Shown here one piece after another: positions 1-8,567 of a stretch of 64,000 bases of DNA. The stretch lies in NCBI GenBank assembly GCA_002686265.1, contig NZBA01000111.1:1-64000 (forward strand), in the 5' to 3' direction. This DNA is from Planctomycetota bacterium. Its GTDB lineage: Bacteria > Planctomycetota > UBA1135 > GCA-002686595. The notes beneath the pieces are model-generated. The model worked only from the letters and a program-made list of their open reading frames with translations, was not told where the DNA came from and searched no databases. The translations under genes and the position numbers were made by a program. The number at the start of each line of letters is the position of its first letter. The first letter of the stretch is position 1.

Positions 1-36
<36 letters not shown>

Positions 37-51
37 CGCGTCCCCCGCCCC

Positions 52-972
52 TCAGGCCAGGAGCATCTCGCGCCCGGGGTGGCGGTGGGCGAGGACGGGG
101 ATCTCGGAGGCCTTGAGGACCGCGTAGGCGACGCCGCCGAGGACGGCGGCGGCCAGGCCCGTGCGGCCGTGGGTGCCCATGGCGATCAGGTCGAACTCGC
201 CCGCGACCTCCAGGATCGCGGAGGCGGGACGGCCCTCGACGAAGCGATGGGAGGGCTCGACGTCGCCCCAATCGAAGGCCGCCACGACCTGCTCCAGCTC
301 GCGCTCGGATTCCTCGCGCACCTGCCCGATGCCGTACACCGGCCCGACCATCGGGTAGCCGGGGCTCGCGGCGTAGGCCACGTCCGGCGGCTGGAAGCAG
401 TAGAGGACGCAGACCTCGGCTCCGTAGGCGGAGGCGATGGCCGCAGCCGACTCCAGAGCCCGGGTGCTCTCCGAGGAGAGGTCGCTGGGCACGAGCACGC
501 GCCGGATCTCGCGCGGCGGCCCCGGCTGGATCCACACGGCGCAAGGAGCCTTGCCGAGGACCGCACGCATCGTGCTGCCGAAGTCGAGCACGCCTCGGCG
601 CTCATGGGCACCGAGCATCACGAGGTCCGCTCCGGTGCACTCGACCCGCGAGAGAAGCACCCTCGCCGGCCGCCCGCGCGCCACACACGTGTGGGCGCGG
701 ACCGGGAACTCGCAGCCGGCGGCCGCCGCGAGCTCCTCCAGCTCCGCCACCGCCCGCTCGAAGGTCGCCGCCTCGATCTCGGCTTCCATCTGTGCCGCGC
801 TCCCCGGATCGCCCGCCACGTCGTCGGGCGGCGGCAAGTCGACGGCGTGCACGAACTCGAGGTTCGTGCCGAGACGGCGATGGAGGTCGAAGGCCGCCGA
901 GGCGGCGTGGGAGGCGCACGCGCCTCCATCGAAACCGACGACGGCTTGGCGCGGGTGGGTCGAGCGGCTCAT
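52..972 (-). CDS. Tandem-domain universal stress protein
   Basis: This 306-residue cytoplasmic protein contains two UspA domains in tandem, the architecture of UspE-like stress proteins that bind nucleotides and help cells survive starvation or damage. The C-terminal domain keeps the ATP-binding pattern (Gly-Thr-His-Gly, then about nine residues, then Gly-Gly) near residues 270-285. The N-terminal domain is degenerate at the same place (Gly-Ala-His-Glu), so it may not bind ATP. The start at 972 was chosen because AGGAG lies a few bases upstream and because the sequence before it is low-complexity and not UspA-like. A single-domain UspA gene is divergently transcribed from the same 200-base gap, so the two may share regulation. 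The family call is secure; the specific role is inferred. Confidence 0.9.
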   Translation of the reverse strand: MSRSTHPRQAVVGFDGGACASHAASAAFDLHRRLGTNLEFVHAVDLPPPDDVAGDPGSAAQMEAEIEAATFERAVAELEELAAAAGCEFPVRAHTCVARGRPARVLLSRVECTGADLVMLGAHERRGVLDFGSTMRAVLGKAPCAVWIQPGPPREIRRVLVPSDLSSESTRALESAAAIASAYGAEVCVLYCFQPPDVAYAASPGYPMVGPVYGIGQVREESERELEQVVAAFDWGDVEPSHRFVEGRPASAILEVAGEFDLIAMGTHGRTGLAAAVLGGVAYAVLKASEIPVLAHRHPGREMLLA

Positions 973-1172
973 GGCTGGGCTCCTTTCGTTCGCTGTTGGC
1001 GGCGGGTGGACGCAAGAGGGGTCCCACCCAGAGCATAGGTCCTCGCGGCGCGTCTCCCCGGGGGGGCGATCTGCGGAGAGCTGGCGGAAGAAGAGCGAAT
1101 CGACGGGATGCCGTGCGCCGCCTAGGTTGCAGGCAGGAGATCGACGCCCATCTCGCACCCCCACCAGACGCC

Positions 1173-1622
1173 ATGAAGATCCAGCACATCCTGCTCACCA
1201 GTGACCTGTCGCCCGAGTCCATGCGGCCCTTCCAGCCGATCGAGGAGCTCGCCCGCGAGTTGGGCGCGCGCGTGACCCTCCTGCACGTCGTGCCCGACCT
1301 GCAGTTGACCGCCCACGGCTCGCCCTTCGCACCGGGGATCCCGACGCCGGACCTGGAACGCGAGGTCAAGCACGCACGCCTGGTTCTCGACGACCAGCGC
1401 GCGGTCATGGGCGAGGAGATCGACGCGACCTGCGAGGTGATCACCGCACCCAACGCGGCGAGCGCCCTCTGCACCTACGCCGCCGAGAACGGCGTCGATC
1501 TGATCGCGATCTCGACCCACGGCCACTCGGGCCTGCGACGCTTCGCCCTCGGCAGCGTCGCCGAACAGGTGTTGCGCCACGCCACGGTTCCGGTGCTCAG
1601 CTTCCAGCGCGAAGGCGCTTGA
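1173..1622 (+). CDS. Universal stress protein, single domain
   Basis: This 149-residue protein is a standard-length single UspA domain: a beta-strand start ([12 protein letters not shown]), an internal LLHVVPD strand and a C-terminal [15 protein letters not shown] segment ending in VPVLSF. The first glycine of the nucleotide loop is replaced by serine, so ATP binding is uncertain. It is divergent from the tandem-domain UspA gene ending at 972, with 200 bases between the starts. The ATG at 1173 opens directly on the first UspA strand. Upstream in-frame sequence is antisense to the neighbouring gene and was excluded. Confidence 0.9.
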   Translation: MKIQHILLTSDLSPESMRPFQPIEELARELGARVTLLHVVPDLQLTAHGSPFAPGIPTPDLEREVKHARLVLDDQRAVMGEEIDATCEVITAPNAASALCTYAAENGVDLIAISTHGHSGLRRFALGSVAEQVLRHATVPVLSFQREGA

Positions 1623-1640
1623 GGGAGAGCGCCGCGGCAT

Positions 1641-1660
1641 GTGCGGAGTCGCTCCCGCAC
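1641..1660. terminator. Hairpin between convergent genes
   Basis: GTGCGG (1641-1646) pairs perfectly with CCGCAC (1655-1660) across an 8-base loop. It lies 18 bases after the UspA stop on the plus strand and 62 bases beyond the sigma-factor stop on the minus strand, so it could end transcription in both directions. There is no T run, so it is only terminator-like. Confidence 0.4.
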
Positions 1661-1721
1661 CACCGACAACGATCGCCCCGACCCCGTGAACTCCCCTGCG
1701 CGGACGGGCCGCGCCCGACGG

Positions 1722-2411
1722 TCATGCGCACCCGCCGCCGTCTTCGAAGCCGCCATCACCGAGGCCCCTCTCGCGCAGGCGTTTGCGCGCGCGGAAGAAC
1801 AGGCCCCGGGCGCTCTCGGGGGTGATGCCCAAGGCCTCGCCGATACCCCTGAACTCGTGCCCCTGGTCGGTCCGCAGCTCCCAGACGATCCGCTCCCGGC
1901 GAGGAAGGACTGCGGTGAGGCGTTCCTTCCATTCCGCGTAGCAGAACATGCTCGAGGCTCCCGCATCGGGGCTCACGGCTGCGTTCGCGCCACCGCGCGA
2001 TTCGCCTCCCTCCAGGGGTAGGGGAGCACGCCCCTCCCCCCGCCGAAGGGTCGACTGCCTGCGCACGAGGTCCACCATGTGCTGCTGCAGGCAGCAGTCC
2101 AGCCAGGCCCGCAGGGAACCCTCGCCCCGATCCTCGAAGGTGGCGAAGCGCTCGCGCTTGAAGAGGCTGACGAGGAGGTCGTGGGCGACGTCCTCCGGCG
2201 TCTCCCTCGTCCTCAGGGCGGGCCAGGTGGGGCTCGCCTGCGCGCGCTCGATCAAGAACCGGCGCAGCTTGAAGAACAGGCGCCGCTTCGCCTCCTTGTC
2301 TCCCCGGCGCCAGCGCCCCAGCACCGCCTCGGTGCGCTCGGCCCCCTGCGCCGGGCGCCGGGCGCTCCGATCTCTCCCCTTCCGAGCCTGTGTCGAGTGT
2401 GAGCTACCCAT
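1722..2411 (-). CDS. ECF-like sigma-70 family RNA polymerase sigma factor
   Basis: This 229-residue protein has the two-domain layout of ECF-type sigma factors. A region 2-like segment at about residues 65-125 includes [18 protein letters not shown] and [22 protein letters not shown] region 4-like helix-turn-helix at about residues 165-220 includes [35 protein letters not shown]. The linker between them (about residues 125-160) is Gly/Glu/Arg-rich. It would direct RNA polymerase to a small regulon. The ATG at 2411 has GGAGGG about 11 bases upstream; a GTG at 2441 in the same frame is an alternative. No anti-sigma factor is adjacent. The broken FG-GAP gene lies immediately upstream on the same strand. 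Confidence 0.85.
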   Translation of the reverse strand: MGSSHSTQARKGRDRSARRPAQGAERTEAVLGRWRRGDKEAKRRLFFKLRRFLIERAQASPTWPALRTRETPEDVAHDLLVSLFKRERFATFEDRGEGSLRAWLDCCLQQHMVDLVRRQSTLRRGEGRAPLPLEGGESRGGANAAVSPDAGASSMFCYAEWKERLTAVLPRRERIVWELRTDQGHEFRGIGEALGITPESARGLFFRARKRLRERGLGDGGFEDGGGCA

Positions 2412-2437
2412 GGCTGTACGAGCCCTCCGCGATCCCC

Positions 2438-2987
2438 TCACGGGCAGAAGGTGACGCGCAGGGCGTCCGAGAGATTCCAGCCGTGCGAGCCACCGCTGCG
2501 CTCACGATACCAGAACGTGAAGTTCCAGGAGCTCCCGGGGTCGATCCGGCCGGGCCCGGAGCCGGTCGGGCAGGAGCTTGGCGATCTGCGCGCCGCTGGT
2601 GACGTCGATCAAGTAGGCGGCGCCTCCATCGTAGTGCCAGTGCGCGCCGACGAGGGCAAGGGTCGAGGTGAGTGCTACCGAGATTCCGAAGCGATCCTGC
2701 TCCTGGCCGTCGGTGGCGGTGAGCTTGTGGATCTGCTCACCACTATCGAGATCGAAGAGGTAGGCCGCGCCTGCCCGCGTACCCATCTGGTTGTCGTCGA
2801 AGTAGGAGCCGGCGAGCCCTAGCCCACCGCTGATCGCAACGCTCCTGCCAAGGCGATCTCCCGTCGCGCCGTCGGCGGCGAGCAGCTCGTGGGTTTCGTG
2901 AGCGATCTGTCGGGCTCCGGCCTGGGCGGGCGCAAGCGCCAGGGCCACGAGGGCTCCCGCGAGCAAGGTGGTGGTGTCGAGCCGCAT
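2438..2987 (-). pseudogene. Frameshifted FG-GAP repeat secreted protein
   Basis: The reading frame from 2987 encodes a signal peptide (MRLDTTTLLAGALVALALAP) and about two FG-GAP beta-propeller repeats (DRLGRSVAISGG, DRFGISVALTST), with AGGAG upstream of the ATG. It stops at 2502 with an arginine/leucine-rich tail that does not resemble the family. One frame over, the bases from about 2580 to 2438 encode a coherent C-terminus: a CPTG motif, then DPGSSWNFTFWYRE, then NLSDALRVTFCP and a stop. As recalled, such a C-terminus closes secreted proteins of planctomycete type. The N- and C-terminal halves therefore appear fused out of frame, and the number of FG-GAP repeats is low. This suggests an internal deletion or frameshift near 2575-2580, unless it is a base-call error. 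If intact, it would be an exported adhesion- or ligand-binding-type protein. Confidence 0.65.
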
Positions 2988-3295
2988 GATCTGGTCTCTC
3001 CTTCTGTTCCGGTCGTCGTCGATGGGTCTCCGCTCTCCAGCGAGAGCGGCTTCGCTCCCGGCCCACGCTCGGTAGGCGAGTGAGGCGACCGGGAGGCACC
3101 GTCCTCCGACAAGACCGTCCTCCGATCAGGGTGGAGCGCTGCGATCTCTCCGGCCGCACTTGGGAACCGCCGATCGCCACCCCGTCGTTCGCCCCTCTCG
3201 CGTTACCCGAGTCCGGATTCCCCGTACGGGGAAACGGCAGGGCCGCGGCGGGTTGCGCGCGGGAGGAGCCCGCCGCGGCCGGGGGCGGGAAGCCC
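2988..3295. other. Intergenic region with 16-base direct repeat
   Basis: This 308-base gap separates the broken FG-GAP gene from the HEAT+VWA gene, both on the minus strand. It holds the FG-GAP ribosome binding site next to 2988. It also holds two direct copies of a 12-base core (ACCGTCCTCCGA) at 3098-3109 and 3114-3125, spaced 16 bases apart, about 110-140 bases upstream of the FG-GAP start. The strong hairpin at 3241-3280 is listed separately. No credible coding region was seen. Confidence 0.5.
3241..3280 (-). terminator. Terminator-like hairpin after HEAT+VWA gene
   Basis: A perfect 12-base inverted repeat (GGCCGCGGCGGG at 3241-3252 with its complement at 3269-3280, 16-base loop) begins 16 bases beyond the stop of the minus-strand gene ending at 3296. 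There is no T run, but stem strength and position fit a transcription end. Confidence 0.55.
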
Positions 3296-5194
3296 TCAGC
3301 CGGCGCGCTTGTACTCGCCGCCGTGCTCGCGGGCGAGGGAGCGAAGGAGGGCGGAGTCCTGGCCGATCGAGATGCAGTGGATGCGCGCCTTCCGGCGACG
3401 GTTGGCGTCACGGACGCTGCGCAGGATGTCCCCGGCGTCGGTGAACGCACCGGCGGTAGGATCGCCGTCGGAGAGCAGGTAGACCGCCTCGACACGGGTG
3501 TCGCCGAGGGCCTCGACGAGGGCGTCGTGCAGGTTGGTGCCGCCCTCCGCGGCACGCGCCGCCACGAACCGCAGCGCGTCGCTGTAGGAGTTCGCGCTCT
3601 TCTTGGTGAGGCCGTGACGCCAGCTCGTCACTCCGGCTTCGAAGAACAGAACGTTGAAGTGCGCGCTGGGGAGCAGGCCCTCGATCGCGCCACGCAGCTG
3701 CTGCTTGGCCACGTCCAGACGCGTCGGGCCCGGCGAGCCCGCCGCTCGCGTGCGCCCCGGCTCGTCGGCCGCGGCGTCCATCGAACCCGACTCGTCGATC
3801 ACGAAGGCCACCCGGTCGTCGACGACGGCGATGCCGTAGAAACCCCGCGCCTGGGTCGGGTTGGCCGCCGCACGCTCACGGCGGGCCAGCTCCTGCGCCA
3901 GGGCGACCTCCTCGTCGGGCGGGGTGAAGGCCTCGCCCTCCGTGCTCCACCAGCGCATCCAGCGCCTGTTCGTCAGACCGTGGTCGAAGCCGGTCAGCAG
4001 GCGCAGGACCGCGGCGACCCCCATGGTCTCGGGGGAGTGCTCCCCGTCGAGCCGCGCGATCAGCAGCGGGACCGCACCCTTGGGACGCGTGCTCAGGATC
4101 TCCTCCTCGGCGGCCGCACCCAGGCCGCCGTCGCGGACGGTGACCATCGCGCACAAGACCTCGAGCGCCGCCTCGCTGCCGTCCAGGGCGAGGGCACGGG
4201 GGAGACTGGTGCCGAGATCGTCCCTCCGCTCGCGCGCCAGAGCCAGCAGCTCCCGGTGACAGGCGGAGTCCCGGCGAGCCAGGCTCCCCAGGGCGAGCAA
4301 GGCGGCGCGCACCTCGGGCTCGTGATGGCTGGCGAGGGAGCGGCGCAGACGGCCGAGGAGCCCGCGGACCGCCGTGCCGCGGATCCACTCCAAAGCTCTC
4401 GTGCGCACGCGGCAGTCGCGCGAGCGCAGCAACCTCGTCAGGAACTGGTGAGGGTTCCGCGTGGGGCGGGCGACGAAGACCTCGAGCAGGGCGATGCGCC
4501 GCTCGCTGGACGCGCTCTCGCGCAAGATCGCGGCCTCGAGGACGTCACCGTAGCCCTCGCCCTCGAACCCAGAGAGCGCTCGCTGGAGCGAGCGCCGCTC
4601 CGAGGACAGGAGGACCGGCCCGTAGTCGATCAACAGGCGTGCGTCGGCTGCGGTCCCCCGCTCCGCGAGCAGGCCGACGACGGGACCGATGGCGAGCTCG
4701 ATCACATCCGACCGTCGGGTGCCGTCGATGAGGGCGAGCAGGTGCGGGTGGGCGTCGCGGCCGAAAGCCAGGAGACCGCGGACAGCGGAGCGGCGGTTGG
4801 CGAACCGGGGATTGCCGAGGGCCTCGGCGAGCAGGTGGTCCATGCTCCGCCGGGACAGGGCGGGATCGAACCCGAAGGCGCGAAACGCCTCGTAGGCGGC
4901 GGTGAGGCTCGTCTCCTCGCGCAGGGGGCGGATCGCCCGGCAGAGAGCCTCGTGGGCTTCCTCGCCACCCACGGCGGCGATCTCATCGAAGATCCGGGAG
5001 GGCGCGCGGTCTCGCTCGCGCTCCACGCGTGCGACGAGCGGCCGCAGGTCGGGGGAGTCTAGGAGCGGCCCGGCGAACGTCGAGCTCGCGGCACCGCCAG
5101 CGAGCATCAGGCTCGCGAGCACCGCGATCCGGCCTCTCCCCAAGCTCCTCGAGACGATCCCCTCCGTCATGCCCGCCGTCACCGTATCCGTCAT
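3296..5194 (-). CDS. HEAT-repeat and von Willebrand A domain protein
   Basis: This 632-residue protein appears exported: a hydrophobic N-terminal segment (IAVLASLMLAGGAASSTFAG) follows a short basic stretch. The middle (about residues 60-430) is helical with HEAT/Armadillo-like repeats, including LLGRLRRSLASHHEPEVRAALLALGSL. The C-terminus is a von Willebrand A domain with an intact metal-adhesion site: DESGS at about 467-471, the conserved Thr near 553 (GGTNLHDAL) and Asp near 576 (LLSDGDPT). Such proteins probably scaffold others in the periplasm or on the surface, but the partner is unknown. The ATG at 5194 has GGAGG just upstream. A paralogue with the same architecture lies at 34981-36507. 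The call rests on clear domains; the function is open. Confidence 0.85.
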   Translation of the reverse strand: MTDTVTAGMTEGIVSRSLGRGRIAVLASLMLAGGAASSTFAGPLLDSPDLRPLVARVERERDRAPSRIFDEIAAVGGEEAHEALCRAIRPLREETSLTAAYEAFRAFGFDPALSRRSMDHLLAEALGNPRFANRRSAVRGLLAFGRDAHPHLLALIDGTRRSDVIELAIGPVVGLLAERGTAADARLLIDYGPVLLSSERRSLQRALSGFEGEGYGDVLEAAILRESASSERRIALLEVFVARPTRNPHQFLTRLLRSRDCRVRTRALEWIRGTAVRGLLGRLRRSLASHHEPEVRAALLALGSLARRDSACHRELLALARERRDDLGTSLPRALALDGSEAALEVLCAMVTVRDGGLGAAAEEEILSTRPKGAVPLLIARLDGEHSPETMGVAAVLRLLTGFDHGLTNRRWMRWWSTEGEAFTPPDEEVALAQELARRERAAANPTQARGFYGIAVVDDRVAFVIDESGSMDAAADEPGRTRAAGSPGPTRLDVAKQQLRGAIEGLLPSAHFNVLFFEAGVTSWRHGLTKKSANSYSDALRFVAARAAEGGTNLHDALVEALGDTRVEAVYLLSDGDPTAGAFTDAGDILRSVRDANRRRKARIHCISIGQDSALLRSLAREHGGEYKRAG

Positions 5195-5300
5195 CGAATT
5201 CCTCCCCTCCCGTCGTCCGTCACTTCGTCCCCCACGCCGGTAAACCGAGATCGCGGGGAGGCCGAACACGCTATCTGCCGCTTTCCCCGCAAGCTGCCGA

Positions 5301-5318
5301 GCCAACCGGTTCCGGTTG
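5301..5318. promoter_or_regulatory. Perfect 8-2-8 inverted repeat upstream of HEAT+VWA gene
   Basis: CCAACCGG (5301-5308) and CCGGTTGG (5311-5318) are perfect complements separated by TT. The site lies about 107 bases before the HEAT+VWA start at 5194, within a 300-base gap. It has the size and symmetry of an operator for a dimeric regulator. It could instead be a weak terminator for the metallopeptidase gene ending at 5495. Confidence 0.4.
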
Positions 5319-5494
5319 GGGTTACCGCTCGCACGCCCCCCCGCGTTCGCCCTTCTTGGAAAGTACCCAGCCACCTCCTCCAAGCTCGGAGCGCTCTCCC
5401 ACCGGCGGGAAGGCCTCGGCCGACGCGCTCTTCGGTCGCGCCGGACTCGCGGGCGCGAGGCCATTGGAAGCCAGGGAGCCAAGGCCCCTGGGGA

Positions 5495-8350
5495 CTACTC
5501 CCCGAAGAGCTCGGCCAACAGGTGCTCCGCGTGATGGTCTCGGATTGCGGACAGGGAGTCGGGGTGCATCGTTCCCTCGATGCAGAGCTCACCGAACTCG
5601 ACCTGCGGCCCGGTGTCGAACCACAGGAACAGCTCGCCTCCGGTGTGGGAGGCAGCGTCGAGGGTAGCGACCGTCTCACCATCCCGGGCCACGCTCGCAG
5701 CGCGCCCATCGAGGGTCAACTCCAGGGAGTAGGCTCTCTTGAGCTCGATCCCCCCCGCATCGTCGATCCTGCGTGCTCCCGCTCCGCGCGCGTCCATCAC
5801 GATCAGGCTCCCGATCGTGGAGCAGAGGACGATCTTCCCCGCGTCCGCCTCGCCCACCCCGAGGGCCGAGTACAGCGGGGCGCCGCCCTGTGGATACCGC
5901 ACGGTGTAGCTCGCCGACATCGGTCCCTCCAATCGCAACCGGTGGCGGAACCCACGCTGGCCGCCAAAGCGCAGGACGCCGGCACCCACGCTCGGCACGT
6001 GGACCGAGGGAGATGCCGCCGAGGAGGCGATCCCGGGAAGCCGGTCGAAGGGCGCGAAGTCGCGCAATTCGTCTTGGGACTGCCACTCGTAGCGGACGCG
6101 GACCCTGCCGTCACCCAGTTCTCGCACCCTCCCCGCCAGCATCTCGGGGAGTGGCAGGTGGGCCGAGACGGACTCGGCGCAAAGGCGCGCGAGGGGCCGC
6201 ATGCCAGCGACCGAGCGAGCGACCACGCGGCTTCGCCCGCGGTCGGCCAGCAGCGCGGCCATCTCGTCGATCAACGCCCTTGCCGACGCCGGGTTCTCGG
6301 GCGGCGGCGCATCGGCCAGTGCCCCGAGCCGTGCGATGCGCTCCCCCTCCGCGATCCTCTCGGGGTACTCGGGCGCGTGCGCGCGCAGGGACTCGGCCGA
6401 GGGGTCGTTCTTCGGCAGCTTGCTGTCCCACTTCTCGCGCCCGATGAGCATGTCCACGTAGAGCCGGGCCCACGAGAACTCGAACCCACGGGCCTTGATC
6501 ATGTCGCGCACCATGAGGTCCAGGTTCAAGTCCGCGATCCGCACGCTCTCCAAGCCCGCCGAGTTCTTCCCCAACAGGACCCGGCCGCCGCGCACCTCCC
6601 GCACGGGGGCGCGGAGAATGCGCCCGTCGGAGCGGATGCTCAGGCGCCGCCCTTCGTCCTCCAGCCACGCCAGGAACTGGTTGCGCAGGGTGATCCAGGC
6701 ACGCACGCGCTCGATCTCCTGCGCCAACCTCCCCAGCCGCCCGTCGTTCTCGGCCAAGCCCGACGCGACCTCCTCCAGAAGGCCCCGAGCTTCCTCCGGG
6801 AGGCCCTGGACGACGTGCCAGACGGCGAGCGAGAGCGCATTGTCGACATCGCCCGTGTCGGGGCGCACGGTCTCCAGGTCGTACTCGGCTCCCGCCGCGC
6901 CCTCTCCAGCACGCGCCGCCGCTTCCACAGACCGCGACTCGACGGTAGTCGGCTTGGGCCGCCACTCCCTGACGGAGGGCTCGATCCAGTTCAGGAAGTC
7001 ACCCTCGAGACGCGCCAGGTCGACGCCCTCGAAAGCGGTTTCGAAGGCGGCGAGGTCTCCCTTCCCGCGCAAGGTTGACTTCAGGTACGCCGCGAATGCC
7101 GGCCGGTGCCGTCCCCCCGCCTCGCGATGCAGGAAGTACACGAGGAGGTACGCCTGCCGGTAGAACAAGGAGAGAGCTGTCTCGCGCGAGTACGGGAAGC
7201 GCGCACCCGAGGCAGCGCTCTGGGAGCGCCTGAAGCCCGCGACCATGACGTCCCGGTAGCTCTCCGCCGCCAGCATGTCCGCGAGCGGCAAGACGTAGAG
7301 CTCGCGTGCCAGGGGGTGCTTCAGCGCGTCCGCCACCATCTTGCGTGCACGCGGTTCGAGCAGGCGTTCGCGCAAGTCCTCCGGCTTGCCCGACGTCCCC
7401 GACGACAGGTACTCGGCGAGTCCCTCGTTCACCCACGGGTGCGGGGGGAGGTCTCGGGTCGTCGAGTAGGCGTGCTGGAAGGCGTGGATGAGCTCGTGCA
7501 TCAGCGCCTGGCGCACGTCGTCTTTGGACCGAGCCCCCCCAGCCCAAGGGTCGTAGGTCACGGCCAGGCGCATGCGCGGGTCGTAGTGGGCGCGCATGCC
7601 AGGCAGCATCACGGTCTTGTTCCGCAGCGCGTAGTCCTTGTACGCACCCTCCGAGGCGAGCACGGCGATCATGAACTGGGTATGAGCGGGACGCGCTTGG
7701 AGTTCCAGCGGCTCTACGTACTCGGAGAGGAAAACGGCGTGCAGGGCTTCGGCCCACTCCGCGCAGAACGTCGCCGTCCTGCTGTAGTGCGCCTCGTCAT
7801 CCTTGGGAGGGCGCTGCACGAGAACGTGGAACCGGCCGAAGCCCTCGACCCACCTCTTGTCGATGTCGGCGAAGTAGGCGTTCTTGTCGATCCGATGCTT
7901 GACGCGGAACGTCTCGCGCGCCTCGGGGCTCGCCTCTACCCGTTCGATCTCGAGCGCGACCCGCTCGATCTCGAGCGCCCATGCGGCGCGCAGCTCCCGG
8001 AGCTCCTCTCCGCTGACGAAGCTCTTGGAGCGCGAATCGAAGGGGGTGAAGTCGTAGAGCGTGCTGTACTCCGACAGCTGGTGAACCTGGTAGTCCTCGA
8101 GGTCCTCGAGCACTTCGAACCACACCTCCCCCTGCGCTTGCCCGGAGCCCGCGGCAGCGAGCAGCACTGCGCCGCCCAGCACCGCCGCAAGCCTCCCGAG
8201 CCTCGACGTCCGCCTCCCCCGCCGCCGCGCAGGGAGTACCGGAGCGATCCGTAGGTCGGACCGCCGCGGGCGCTGGAGAGCCCGGTCGGCGCCCTCTTCC
8301 GTGCACCGATCCGCCCGTCCCCACGATCCGCTGAAGCGGCGCCCGCACAC
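5495..8350 (-). CDS. Large secreted zinc metallopeptidase (HExxH gluzincin-like) with C-terminal beta domain
   Basis: The protein has an Arg-rich stretch followed by a hydrophobic signal segment (LAAVLGGAVLLAAAGSGQAQG), then a long helical region. With the GTG at 8350 as start, a zinc-protease motif HELIHAFQHAY lies near residue 285. A downstream glutamate in WVNEGLAEYLSSG, about 24 residues later, is the expected third zinc ligand. The last 160 residues look like a LamG/DUF1080-type jelly-roll, which in this phylum often binds glycans or peptidoglycan. The role is therefore likely extracytoplasmic proteolysis. The start is uncertain: GTG at 8350 gives 951 residues and keeps a basic n-region. 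GTG at 8182 has GGGAGG about 9 bases upstream but leaves almost no basic n-region. The region 8351-8567 appears non-coding. Confidence 0.75.
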   Translation of the reverse strand: MCGRRFSGSWGRADRCTEEGADRALQRPRRSDLRIAPVLPARRRGRRTSRLGRLAAVLGGAVLLAAAGSGQAQGEVWFEVLEDLEDYQVHQLSEYSTLYDFTPFDSRSKSFVSGEELRELRAAWALEIERVALEIERVEASPEARETFRVKHRIDKNAYFADIDKRWVEGFGRFHVLVQRPPKDDEAHYSRTATFCAEWAEALHAVFLSEYVEPLELQARPAHTQFMIAVLASEGAYKDYALRNKTVMLPGMRAHYDPRMRLAVTYDPWAGGARSKDDVRQALMHELIHAFQHAYSTTRDLPPHPWVNEGLAEYLSSGTSGKPEDLRERLLEPRARKMVADALKHPLARELYVLPLADMLAAESYRDVMVAGFRRSQSAASGARFPYSRETALSLFYRQAYLLVYFLHREAGGRHRPAFAAYLKSTLRGKGDLAAFETAFEGVDLARLEGDFLNWIEPSVREWRPKPTTVESRSVEAAARAGEGAAGAEYDLETVRPDTGDVDNALSLAVWHVVQGLPEEARGLLEEVASGLAENDGRLGRLAQEIERVRAWITLRNQFLAWLEDEGRRLSIRSDGRILRAPVREVRGGRVLLGKNSAGLESVRIADLNLDLMVRDMIKARGFEFSWARLYVDMLIGREKWDSKLPKNDPSAESLRAHAPEYPERIAEGERIARLGALADAPPPENPASARALIDEMAALLADRGRSRVVARSVAGMRPLARLCAESVSAHLPLPEMLAGRVRELGDGRVRVRYEWQSQDELRDFAPFDRLPGIASSAASPSVHVPSVGAGVLRFGGQRGFRHRLRLEGPMSASYTVRYPQGGAPLYSALGVGEADAGKIVLCSTIGSLIVMDARGAGARRIDDAGGIELKRAYSLELTLDGRAASVARDGETVATLDAASHTGGELFLWFDTGPQVEFGELCIEGTMHPDSLSAIRDHHAEHLLAELFGE

Positions 8351-8567
8351 GCCCGGGAGCGGCGTGTGGGGCGCGTCACCCCGCCCGGCCCTCCGGTTCT
8401 CCTCCCTCACCGGCACCGAAACCACCCTGTCTGCGAGCTCTCCCTGGTCCCCATCCCTCGGATCCCCACTGACCCCTTTACCGCAGGGCGTGGCCGCGGC
8501 GTTCGCAGCAATCCGGTTTCCGCCCAACGGTTTCCCGGAATGGGGGGTGCGCCGGGGGCGGAGCACG

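Noticed and set aside
2438..2987. Selenocysteine codon explaining the break in the FG-GAP gene
   Set aside because: The break is a change of reading frame, not an in-frame UGA, so selenocysteine insertion cannot bridge it.
3080..5062. Long plus-strand open frame antisense to the HEAT+VWA gene
   Set aside because: High GC suppresses stop codons on the opposite strand. The frame has no domain-like sequence, while the minus-strand frame has clear HEAT/VWA motifs.
5522..7078. 518-codon plus-strand frame antisense to the metallopeptidase
   Set aside because: Composition is typical of a shadow frame, and the minus strand encodes the HExxH protein.
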